Origin: Cryptomeria japonica
Lineage: Eukaryota; Streptophyta; Pinopsida; Cupressales; Cupressaceae
Assembly (NCBI RefSeq): GCF_030272615.1
Contig: NC_081411.1
Coordinates: 213,749,654-213,813,653, forward strand
Reading direction: 5' to 3'
DNA length: 64,000 nucleotides
Under the pieces are notes generated by a model that saw nothing but the letters and a program-made list of their open reading frames with translations, did no database searches and was not told where the DNA came from. How positions within the stretch are numbered: position 1 is the first letter of the stretch; each line of letters opens with the position of its first letter. Both the position numbers and the translations under genes were made by a program. Shown piece after piece: positions 12,111 to 24,489 of the stretch.

Positions 12111-12800
12111 TGATAGATTGGAATAGGATGTAGAGACTATGAGGATTTCTTGGATTGATGATGGATATGATGATTTTCATATGCATGGTTTTAGGAAATT
12201 GGTATCTCAACCTTGAATAATAAAAGGGTACTATTGATAAAAGGCTATTGCTATTGTTGATACATGAGTGTAGGGGTTCCAAGGGGTGTGCCTCCCTAGT
12301 GGGCTTTGTTCCTTTTACTAGTTGAGGGTCTAGGGGGTAGTGCACCTCGGTGGGGGTTTTAGGGGACATCACCCTTGAAACAAAATTTTATTTATAATTT
12401 ATCATTGTGAATCTTGACCATTTATCGTTAGGTCATAGATAGATAACAATGGATATTTTGTGTGCTTTGTTGTCCCTAGAAGGCAACCAGGCTATTTTAT
12501 GAGGGTATTGTATTGCAACTATGCATTGTGATGTATTTTGAGATCTTGATAGTTATTGAATTACCTTTGGATCTCATTGGTGATACTCCTATGAGAAGCT
12601 TTCTCTACAAGTATATTGTATTTTTTTGTTGATTTTTGAATAATGTATTGGATAGCTTTTAGAGTGTGGGGTTTTTCTCCTGAAAGTCTTTTCCCTATGT
12701 AAATCATTGTGTTGTGGTATACATGCTATTTATGTTTATTTCCATTAATTTAATGTAATTGTAGTAAAGATCTATAAAAGTTCTGCATTGCCCTCCTCTC
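12110..12800 (+). repeat. Probable degenerate solo LTR (copia-like U5)
   Basis: A G-rich hairpin-like stretch at 12270-12365 (agggtctagggggtagtgca) is followed by a U5-like segment. That segment includes gagaagctttctctacaagt and a ggggtttttctcctgaaagt / ccctatgtaaatcattgtg sequence at 12590-12715, phrases that recur in plant copia LTRs. No second LTR or internal domain is visible nearby, so a solo LTR or fragment is the best reading. The ends are not resolvable. Confidence 0.35.
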
Positions 12801-15800
12801 AAGTTTCACGTAGAAATTTGTTTCGCTACCATAACTTCATTACACATGTGAGATAAGGATTTGAGATATAGTTTGGTTTTTAAAGAAGTGTTGAATGAAA
12901 TATTGGTTACTGTTCTCAAGGATAGCAAAAGGATAACTAATGGATGTTTGTTGGGTATTAATGGTATAACTAATTCTAGTTGACTCTTAATATTTAGGAG
13001 TAATAGATGGGTGAGTAAATCTTATAGGTTGTTGGTAAGTAGGTTGGAATTTTGGGGGTTGTTGGAATGAATTATAGATGGATATCTAATCAAATTTTCT
13101 TAAAAAACTATTCTCCAAGGTTTGATCATCATGAATGTCATACTGTAGTTGATATACAAGACCTTATTTATTTTCATAGGGGTCATACTTTGGTTAATCA
13201 ATAAGAACAACATCATCCTCATCATCAAAGGAAGAATTATTAGTTTGGCTAAGGATATTATCAAGGTAAGATGAAGGCATGGTTACAAAATTGGATAAGG
13301 ATGGACAATAAGATGATTTTGTTGGATAATTTGGTTGAGTTTGGTTTGGATGCAAAATATGGTTAAGTTGGTGGATAATGGTTTGGATTGTAAACCCTTG
13401 TGCAAGGTAAAGACAAGACATAAAATAATATTTTATTTTTTGGATTCTTAATTATTTTGGGTTCTCATATTTTTTTTGGGGATTTTTTGGTTTTGAAATC
13501 CTATACAAAGAAAAACAAAAAAGATTAAAAAATATAAGGCTAAAAAAGGTTAAGTTTATCATTAGGATTCAAATAGGGAGGTTATAATCAAATGATAATA
13601 TACATAGAGAACAAACCAATAATTATAAAATTAATCAAGTGGGAATGACTCTTAGCATGGACCCATGAGTGAAATTCTAACAAATTTAGTTATGAATGGA
13701 TAGCTAGGAATTAAATCGACTCACAAAAAAGTGCATGATCCCTTACTAAAGGTTGTAAAATATTTACCTTGGTTAATTCTCTCTTATCATTTAACATAAG
13801 TGCATTGTGATTTTATTGAAGTATGATCTGAATCTCTTGCACCACACCAAATGATTACCAAAGGACTCAAGCTAGACTATATATAGGCTATTTATAGAAA
13901 TTCTCTATATGTCACAAGGTATGTGACCTACTTAAGTTTTAAAAATATAGGAAAGTGAGTAATTCACCCTCCAATATTTATTGTCTATTGAAATACTAGA
14001 GTTGAGGTCACTCTCTAAGGTGATACAATCCCTAGATTGGGCCCCTAAAAAAGGAAAAAAAATGGTGTTTCTAATTCTCAAAATCATACAAGTGTGTCAG
14101 AGAAAATTACATGCACAAACCCCTTTAGAATTGAAAGATAATTATTCTTTGATTAGCTAAATCAAAATTTGATGTTCATTTTAATCCCCTCGTAACAATT
14201 ATCTTAGAAAGACACAAAAAGACAAAGAAAACAAAAAACATGGTCTATAATCTTGTCTTCCTACAATTGTCTTTTAATCATTGTAAGTTTGATGTCTTTG
14301 CACTTTAACCTAAATTTTTTTTTGTTTATATATTTCATTCTTCAAGAGTGAAAAGAAGTTGCATTCAATGATCAATTATAAACATGTAAAAGATTATTTT
14401 AAACTAAAAAATTAACTAGATAACATTAAACCTCTTATGAAATATTGATGATTTTCTATAGAAAAATCATCAAAGAAGAATATTGTATGCAAAATATATG
14501 CTCACTTGTATTTTGAAAAGGAAAGACTAAATTTGGTTGATTATATCTAAATTTAATCTAAATAAGTGGCCTAATCCACAATGTCCATCTCACAACCATC
14601 ATTCCAATGATTTCAAAAATGAAAATTCAATAAAGCTAGAAAAATATATTAATGTTTTACTGCATGTTGGCGTTTTTGGAAATTGCAAAGGGGAAGACCA
14701 AGTAGCTTGGCCAAGTGATTAAAACCTTGTTAATTATTATTTTTTAACCAATAAATAAAATACAATTAATTATTAACAAAATTTAAGATGTGGAAAAGTG
14801 AAAACACAATCTAGAAGGTGCAAATCCACACAAGTGCATGGATTGTAAAAGAAAGTTCCTAAAAAGTGAGTTTTTAAAGTTTAAAATATTGTCTTGCACC
14901 AAAACTATAGACTATTATATATGTGAATTCATTTCTCATCCATTCTAGACATAGTTGTGACATCCATCCTAGGAGGGTCTTATGCAAATTTGATTTTTGA
15001 AGCCTCTTGAAAAGACATGCAACTAGTGAGAGAAGAAACACACAAAACACACTCATAGGTCCAACAAAATTTAAAGGTTATTATGTTCATGTAGGGCTTA
15101 CAAAAAAATGTAAGCATATAAATTGGAAATTAAGAAATATAACAAATTCAAAAATAAAAGAAAAACTCAAATCTAATTCCTCTAAGACCAATTATCTTAC
15201 TACAAATCTCAAAAGAGAAAGATGTTACTTCTCCTTGTTTGGGATGTGGATGTTAAATATTTATGACATAAAACTCTATTGATGATTGATTTGTCTTTTA
15301 TAGAGTAGAATTGCATAAGATGTTAACTTGTGAGAAGATAATTATAAATTATTTAATTTATTTTTTGATGAGGAGGTTGCTAATTTGAAGAATGAGCTAA
15401 TTGATTAGATGAAAATAAAAAATATAATATAAAAATGAATAATTAGCTCCCATTTAATTAAACAATAAAATATTAATTAATTAATTGATAAATAAAAACT
15501 AATAATAATGATGTGATAAATGGTTAATAGTATTTAATGGATAATAAATGATAATGATTAATGTGATGAATATTTAATTAATGGTAACGATAAGAGGAAT
15601 ATTTGAGTATCTACAACCATCTAATGGTCCATCACCTTGAGGAGGTCTCAATTCATGATGTATAATTCCTCATGCATCAAATATATGACAATTATTATTA
15701 GATTTAATTAATAATTTATCATTTAAATTAGAAATAGGTAAATATAAAATATTTTCAATGCATGTCTTGGTACTTTTAGCCTTTAAAACATGAAACATTT

Positions 15801-17063
15801 CTTTCTTTTCTCAAATAACCATGTGATTGATATGAAAAAACTAACACATGTCTTCTCAAGTAGGTCAACAAAAGTAGTTGTAGATTTATTGTTCAAAGCA
15901 CATGCTTTAGCATTATTATTATTCAACACATTGTCATGCTCAAATTTAGGAATTTTTTTTTATGATAGCCTTACCTACTAAAGTGATTGAGTGTATGCTT
16001 GGGAGGGCCATTGGGTATATCTAATGAAGGTGTAGAATCTGACTCCTTGTGACTATTTTTAATGATATTAGTCTTAAACCAATGGTATATATTCTTGTTC
16101 ATATTTTTTTTTTGTTTATCTTGATTATCCATTTTATAGCTAAACCAATTGGATACTTTACCTCTCGATTTTCTTCACTTTTTGTGTTAGTTTTTCCTTC
16201 ATTCTTAACTAAAAAGAGTGAATTTATAACTTGATTTGACTAGTTATTATCTTCTTCATTTGAATAATCATCATCAATTGACCAACAATACTCTATTATG
16301 TCTAAAATTTGATTGTAGTTTCGTGAGAGTTAGTATGGGAAATAAATTCTATACATGATTAAATATTGACCATATTGACCCAAAATTGTCTATTAAAAGT
16401 GATTAATCTAGTTCAATATAGATGTTGATTATAAAATTTGATTATTATTATTGACATAGTTTATTGAATGAGGTATTTGTAGCTGATTACAACCATGTGA
16501 TAAGTGATTAGAATGTCAAATTCTTTAAAAAATTGCAAGAAACAATAATTATTTGATGAAAGGAAGATGTAGTAATGCTCACAAGTGGAGTATGGTAGAC
16601 TATCGAAACAAAAGAGAAATTTAGAGGAAAGATACTAGCAAGAATATTTTATGAGGAAACATTTATAGTATTAGAATTATTAGCAACATAAGAACTTTGC
16701 ATAGCCTATAATCTCTCCATCCTTAATTTTTAAGTCTTCTAGTCTATCTACCCAAGTTTTGATATTAATGAACTCTTTTAACAATTCCTCATCAGTCTAG
16801 GCTTGAAATCCTAATAAGAAATATTATAAAACATAAAATAAATATTTGCATTTGTAAATTGAGTTTTACCAAATGCATGGGCATATAGTCTAACATATGG
16901 AGATGTATTAGGGACAATAGGTACATTTTGATGACTAATATGTTGACTAGCATGCATATTGATACTTGGAAAATTAAATTGATCACATATCTTTTAGATA
17001 TTGGTATCTCTTGTTGGGAATGGCACAAGACATCATTTTCTGGCTCATGCCAAATCCACTCAT
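12801..17063. other. AT-rich intergenic stretch
   Basis: About 4.3 kb with frequent poly-A/T runs and no recognisable coding motif, RNA gene or ordered repeat. Short open frames (for example near 14537 and 15007) look random: A/T-rich composition and no domain. Confidence 0.5.
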
Positions 17064-19000
17064 TATTAAAATATGTAATTTATCCCACTTTGCATGGGGA
17101 GAAATGCATGCACAATTTTTGCATGAAGTTAAGAATATGATGTATAAATATAGTTTTTTCATGTTAAGTTTGTAATTTATGTATGGAGCTGCATGATAAG
17201 TTTCTAAAATTTCTAGAAATGAATCATTGTGTCAAAGAACTCTATTTAATAAGGTTATTGTAATTATTTATTTGTCTCTATTCTGTTCTTAGATGATCAA
17301 TTCGTGTTATAGAATGAATCAACAAAAGATTAGTTTGTGTAATTATTACTGTACATCATTTATGTGTTTTATTATTTCTTTATTTCGTATCAAAGAAATT
17401 TTGAGAAGGTTATTTAGGCTTGATAATTTGTAAAAGAATGAGATTGTGGGAGGTTGAAGAGACAACCAAAACATTGAATAAATTGTTAGATTCAATCATA
17501 ACTGAAGATAAAAAGATTGTTGTAATTTTAGAGTCTAAGAAAGATCGTCAGTGTGAATTTGAATTAATCTCCTTCAACTAATTAAAGTTAGTGGTGAACA
17601 AAGAAACATCATCGTTCATGTTTATAACATATCTATCAAGTAAAGTGCAAGTTGCTTAGTGATAACTAGCATGGAGATTCAATGACAAAGGTGGAATTGT
17701 AAGTTGAAAAAGCCATGATCAAATTTAAAGTTTTTTTGCCACTATTTGGTTGTAGGAGATCAAAAGAGATCTCAAATTCATAAATGTTATAGTTTGAAAG
17801 CAATCACCAAGTCAAGACCATCACTAGTGAGGGAAATATTGCACTCTAAATTTCTTGAAAGAAGGTATCTTTAGTTTAAAATCTATATAAATATTTTTAG
17901 TTGTTGCTTGTAAAAACCATTAACAAACTCGACAATAGATCATTTAAAAAAAAAAAAAGTGTAGAAATTAGAATATCCAAAATCACCTAGTCAAAGTGTG
18001 AAGATACCACCACAAATCAATATTATTCCCAAATCCTATTTTTGGAGAGACCGCAGTAGAAGAAAAAAGTGAGAATAAATTACAAGGTTAAGTCATTTTT
18101 GTTTGATTGATATTTCCAAAATCTTGCCAAAGAAATTATAGCAAGGAAGCCATGGGCTAAGGAAATCACTGAATTGGCATTGTCCAAAGGTGAAATTGAT
18201 TGTAAAAAAAAAGAGATCAAGGTCAAAGTGAAGTTTTCATATCAATTTAAAAGAGGAATAAACATTTTTTCATAACCTCATGTTTAAAGAGAAGTTTCAA
18301 CCCTTAAAGTTTGTTTAAAAATTTATCTAGTCAAAAAGAAGATTAGGCATAATCTAACAAGTTTAAATCCATCTCAAAGAAAGGTGAAGACCTCAATTTG
18401 TAAGGAAGTGAAATCAAATCCTTTAAAAATGCCATAGTGTTTTTGTCAAAATAAATTGAATTCAGGCTTTGTAGGAGAGAAAGTGTGGACCCTTGAAGGA
18501 GTAATAGCTAGGTAAAATGCAATCTAAAAGGAGATCACCACACCTTAATAGGCACTGTGGTAGGACAGAAGCCCACACAACTCAAAAGAAGAAATGAAGT
18601 CAACCATATATGTTATTGAGAGGAATAGTTGGTTTTGTGTTGAATCAATTAGTGGCTGAAATTAAGGGGGAGATTATTGGAATATTTAATTGCTCCCAAT
18701 TCACATGAGAAAATCTCCATGCACATTTTTTGCATGAAGTCAAAAAAAGGATGTCTAAACATAGATTTTGTATGTTAAGTTTATAATCTGCATTGAGTTA
18801 CATAATAAGTTTTAGAATTTCTAGAATCAGTTTGTTGTATTAAATACCTCTATTTGTTGAGCAATTGTATTGTATTCCTTGTCTCTGATCATTTGTTTAG
18901 TTGATCCTTGATCAGGTAATCAAGAACTTTTTGTAATGTTTGAGATTGAATAAAAAAATCTTGTATGTTCAAACCAATTCTCTTTTCACTGTAGAAATTT
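17064..19000 (+). mobile_element. Small non-coding LTR retroelement (degenerate)
   Basis: Two diverged direct repeats of roughly 320 bp bound the element, at about 17064-17386 and 18675-19000. They share the order of gcatgcacaatttttgcatg, tatgttaagtttgtaattta and aatttctagaaa-like phrases. The 5' repeat is followed at about 17386 by tcgtatcaaaga, a degraded form of the tggtatcagagc primer site. The 3' repeat is preceded by the polypurine tract aagggggagat at 18664-18674. The ~1.3 kb interior has no intact frame and no recognisable gag or pol motif. It therefore resembles a non-autonomous (TRIM/LARD-type) copia derivative. Boundaries are approximate. Confidence 0.6.
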
Positions 19001-20360
<1,360 letters not shown>

Positions 20361-20689
20361 TAGATCTTGATTTTGCCCATGCCAATTTTTGTCGTTCCAT
20401 GTCACATTACTTTTTTGAGTAGAGTTCTTTTAGGAACGACTTAAATCACATACATTAAGCTTATAGTGTGTGGGGTTTAAGGCTGGCCCTTTGTTGTGTT
20501 ATGACTTAAAAACTTGAGAAGCCCCTAATATTTTTTAATCTAGGAAGTTGTGAACCCGATTCTTATATGAGCAATACTCGTGTGTTCATAGTGTCATGTC
20601 AGAGTTTATGGAGGATCTATCAAAGATCATACATTGTTTCGAGGATGAAGAAACAATTTCATTATTTTTTTGAACTCAAATATATTGAA

Positions 20690-20814
<125 letters not shown>

Positions 20815-20819
20815 ATAAT

Positions 20820-21478
20820 AATCCCACATTGAGAAATCAATGACCACAATCTAATCTCAATGGATAAGATTATCTTGACTTCATCAAGTACTTTCTAGAA
20901 GTTTTTGATTACTTTCTACAAGTCACTAGAGAAAAATAGATAACTTTCTATTATTTTCATGGGCATGCATGGAGACACCTATCCGAGCTACACAAACTAA
21001 CACTCTGCTCAATCCATCATTAGGGATAATGATGTTTGTTTTAATGCAAATACAAAATCAAAGGATATATTGAATTAACATATTTGATTTTGGCAGTGAC
21101 TTCAATTGTGTAAAAAATTGGTTTTGTACCTAATTGTTGCTTATGGCAATGCCTCTTAAAGCAGTACATTCCCATTTTTTTATGATCAATATGGTTTTTA
21201 TATAATTTGTATTGATATTAGTGGCCCCATCATAGATATTGTGCTCAACTTTGGCATTGTCCACGTATACTTCTATTTTAACTTTTTAAAGATTTCCAAG
21301 ATGTGCCAGAATTGACAATTTGGTTTTGGTAAGAAATTAAGATTTTAATATGGTTATGAAATAAATTTTATTCCCCTTATGCTTTTTCAATTCTAAGATG
21401 TTTAATTCAATTTTAAAAACATTGTTGGAGGAATTTGTCTAAAACAAATGATTCATGCAAATCAGACAAGGGAAGATA
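20820..21478. other. AT-rich intergenic stretch left of the gypsy element
   Basis: No coding or repeat signal could be supported. The last five bases before the element (21479-21483) form its target duplication. Confidence 0.5.
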
Positions 21479-21483
21479 CTCAT
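21479..21483 (+). repeat. Target-site duplication, left (CTCAT)
   Basis: CTCAT directly precedes the 5' LTR and is repeated at 37684-37688 directly after the 3' LTR. A 5 bp duplication is the integrase signature expected for Ty3/gypsy. Confidence 0.92.
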
Positions 21484-22271
21484 TGTAGACACCTAAAATT
21501 GTCATGTTTAATTAAATAAATATTTTATTTATTTAATTATCTAAGCCTAATTCTTCTATTAATTAAATAAATTTTTATTTATTTAATTAATTCATTTATC
21601 CTCTTCTAGCCTTATTTCTCATTTAAATAAATACATTTATTTATTTATTTAAATTATCCTTTCCTAAATTAAATAAATATTTTATTTATTTAATTGTCCT
21701 ATTTCTTCTATTAATTAAATAAATCTTTATTTATTTAATTAATTCATTAGCCTTTTCTACACATGACACATGTCATTCATCTCTTAATTCCTACACTACC
21801 TACCTCTTTCATTATTTTGGTATTTCTTTTACCTACCCTCTAATCCTAGCCGACCTCTCTTTTTACACCTCTCAATCTTAACCCTCCATTTCATATTGTG
21901 TCTTCTATTTAAGGAGATGCCTTCTTCATTATCAAACCCTAATCACTCATGCTAATGACTAATCTTGAAGACTTGGCTACACTACGATCCTACTAGCAAC
22001 CACATTCCGTTCTTTGTTGAGCTCTTGTGCATACAAAAATCTGAGAGCAAATATACATCAAGCAAGATCAATGGAGATAGGAAGAATGGAGATCAAAACC
22101 CTATTGGACATGTGATGGTATAATCTTTGTGATTTTGAGTTATTTGCATTGTCTTAGGTAATCTTCATATGTTATGGTGGATCTTTGTTGATTGTTAGGC
22201 TAGTGTTTAGTGGTTGGATTCATTTAGCTTTTCAATATTGTTGTTATTGTTATCCATTTTCACCATAAACA
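21484..22271 (+). repeat. 5' LTR of the gypsy element
   Basis: It begins TGTAGACACC and ends CCATAAACA. It differs from 36896-37683 at about four sites (near 21765, 21889, 22206 and 22230), three of them transitions. A TATA-like tatttaagg near 21907 probably drives transcription. The first ~260 bases hold five AT palindromes (separate entry). Confidence 0.95.
21509..21742. repeat. Array of five AT palindromes in LTR U3
   Basis: Inverted repeats of 29-34 bases lie at about 21509-21539, 21558-21591, 21621-21654, 21667-21695 and 21711-21742. They are all variants of ttaattaaataaat meeting its reverse complement across 1-5 bases, separated by short pyrimidine-rich linkers. Spacing is about 45-60 bp. 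The same array is in the 3' LTR at about 36921-37154. Confidence 0.9.
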
Positions 22272-22274
22272 TTT

Positions 22275-22291
22275 TGGCACGCCCGGTGGGA
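22275..22291 (+). other. Primer-binding site of the gypsy element
   Basis: tggcacgcccggtggga lies three bases after the LTR end. The position and the tggc start fit a tRNA-primed site; the tRNA cannot be identified with confidence by eye. Confidence 0.7.
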
Positions 22292-22379
22292 CTCTTGTCC
22301 CTTTGCATTTAACATTTTTGTTGCAGATTTTGCGTTTTTAAAGTTGCAGATCGGACATTTTTCGACGGCATTTTAGGTA

Positions 22380-22622
22380 TTTCCTCGTCTGCGAGCGTTC
22401 GGATCACGTCTCTGGGTTTCAGAAGCGTCTGCGAGATCAGGGATCGCGTCTGTGTTTTTGCCAAATTTTTATTTTGCAGGTTTCTGGAACCGCGTCTGTG
22501 TATCCGAAATGCGTCTGTGTTGCATCTAATCGCGTTTGCATCCTGGAAGAGCGTCTGTGTGTTATGAGCGCATTTGTGAATCACAGAACCGCGTCTGTGT
22601 CTGGTATAACAGCGTCTGTGTT
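22380..22622 (+). repeat. CGCGTCTGTGT motif cluster 1
   Basis: About eleven degenerate copies of c-gcgtctgtgt occur at intervals of 16-45 bases (for example 22447, 22493, 22508, 22550, 22590, 22611), all on the + strand. The same motif recurs at 23845-23998, and in reverse complement at 36100-36375. Confidence 0.85.
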
Positions 22623-23844
22623 TACTATTTTGAAATTTTCAATTTTGCTTTGATTCAATTTTTTGGATTTCGTGCTTAGGGTTTCAGAAATGGTTTATAT
22701 TTTGGACTAACCCTTTCAGATCTAGCTAACTAAGTTTGTGCAGTTTGTTTTGGAAGCAAAAACGTTTTGTTGAAGGCCCCTTTTCACAAAGTCTTTTGGG
22801 TTTTTCTAAAATTTACCTAACTTGTGTGCTTGCAGGAAGGGGTTATCATTTGAAACAACCCAAACTACTAACAAATTTTGTTGCAGGTCCTTGGCTAGGG
22901 TTTTGAAATTTTGTTGTGTGCCTTTTTTTCATAGATTAGCAAACACTTCCATTGGTGCACTAAAATTGAATCATTGTCTTTTGTGTCTTGAGCAATAGGC
23001 TCTTTTTGTTTAATCTTTAGAGGGCTTGTCTTCCCGTGTGGTCATTAGGACTACTAGTGAGAAGAGAACGACCCAAGTGGTAGCGAGGAAAACCCACCTC
23101 ATCCAAACCACTATAATCAAATGTATTCATGGTGAAAACTATGAATAACATGTGCTGATTAGTTCATACTGACACTATGTCTCCCCATAAACCCGTTTGA
23201 TCAAATTTATTTGATCATTTGTAGGGCGTAACCCCTACCGGCTGGGAGCCTTCTGTATTTACAGAGATGAAAGTGCCACATGTATGGCCACACGAGTGGA
23301 TGCCCTTACTAGCACCATTTTGTTTTATAGGCCCAAATCCTTCTAGTTGTTGGGGCAGGAGGTCGGACCTCTGGTAGCGGCCCACACACATACGGTTCTT
23401 AGTAGAGATACAAAGTTCGCCATGAGGAGTTTTCATGGGGACTGATGCTTGGCTGACCCGAGAAGTGAGTGCCGAGGGTGGAGCCAGTGAGGTCAAGCAT
23501 CTAAGTATCCGCTCTGAATAGCGTAGCCTCAGGGGTAAAACCCTATGTGGGATCAACAACTATTGTCCTGGCTAGCCATAAGAATTGTGCTTGTCTTATG
23601 TTAAACATTCAAACATTCAAGACTAAACAACAAAACATTGTGTCTTTTGTGTCTTCAAGTGTATGCAAAACAACTTTACATCAAACAACACACTTTTCTT
23701 GGAGTCATTTTGAGTCTAAACACTTGCAAACATTGAGTCCTCATCAACATTGTGTCCTCTTGTCACGAAAAACAGTCAAACAGTTGGATTTGGTCACAAC
23801 AAAAACAACTTCACAAATTGGAAAAATTGCACGAAGTTTACAGA

Positions 23845-23998
23845 AACGCGTCTGTGTCTGTTTTAACCGCGTCTGGGTAATCTAACCGCGTCTGTGAAGG
23901 GCAGAATAGCGTCTGTGTCTTTAGCAGCGTCTGTGTCGAACAGAGACACGTTTGTGTCTGGGAATCGCGTCTGTGAAGCATATAGAAGCGTCTGTGTC
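23845..23998 (+). repeat. CGCGTCTGTGT motif cluster 2
   Basis: Eight copies in about 150 bases (near 23846, 23867, 23886, 23909, 23926, 23946, 23965, 23988), all + strand, spaced about 16-23 bases. Confidence 0.85.
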
Positions 23999-24489
23999 CA
24001 GAGTTGAAAATTTTTACAGTCCAGCAAATAAAGGAAATCAGTTTCGGAATACTTGAGCTTCCTAGGTTGTTTCTTCAGGTTTCATCTAGCATTCAATCTG
24101 TCCTTGGGTCTCATACAGTCCATCATTGCTTTACATCTCATTTTACATTCATACTTATCTAAACTTGAGTCAAAAGGTCATTTGCTTGTCCTCATCACAC
24201 TTTGTCAACATACTACATACAACAACACTTTGCTAAGTGGTCCCTCATCAAGGTTTCTTACCTTTGGGTCTCATTTGGTCTTACTTAGAGTCAAGGTCAG
24301 CTTACCTCATCAAGAGAAACTATCCTCTCTTTGGAAGTCACACCTACTCTACTACTTACATACTTGGTCTTACACTTTGGACATTGCAAGTACACCTCAA
24401 GATTCATTTACACTCCATACAACTCTTGGTCTTCCATACTCTTTCCATTTTTCATATAGTCTCTCACATCTTGGTCAAACACCTAGTTC

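Larger units (their letters stand above)
22292..24489 (+). other. Long untranslated leader of gypsy gag-pol
   Basis: About 2.2 kb lies between primer site and gag start. It holds two clusters of a cgcgtctgtgt-like motif (22380-22622 and 23845-23998) and, between them, a GC-richer block at 23035-23560. Open frames in the leader (a 114-codon frame on - at 23215-23559 and a 167-codon frame on + at 24053-24556) have no recognisable domain and are not called. Confidence 0.7.

Noticed and set aside
23215-23559. 114-codon minus-strand frame in the gypsy leader
   Set aside because: It lies in the untranslated leader, has no recognisable motif, and has no upstream signal on that strand.
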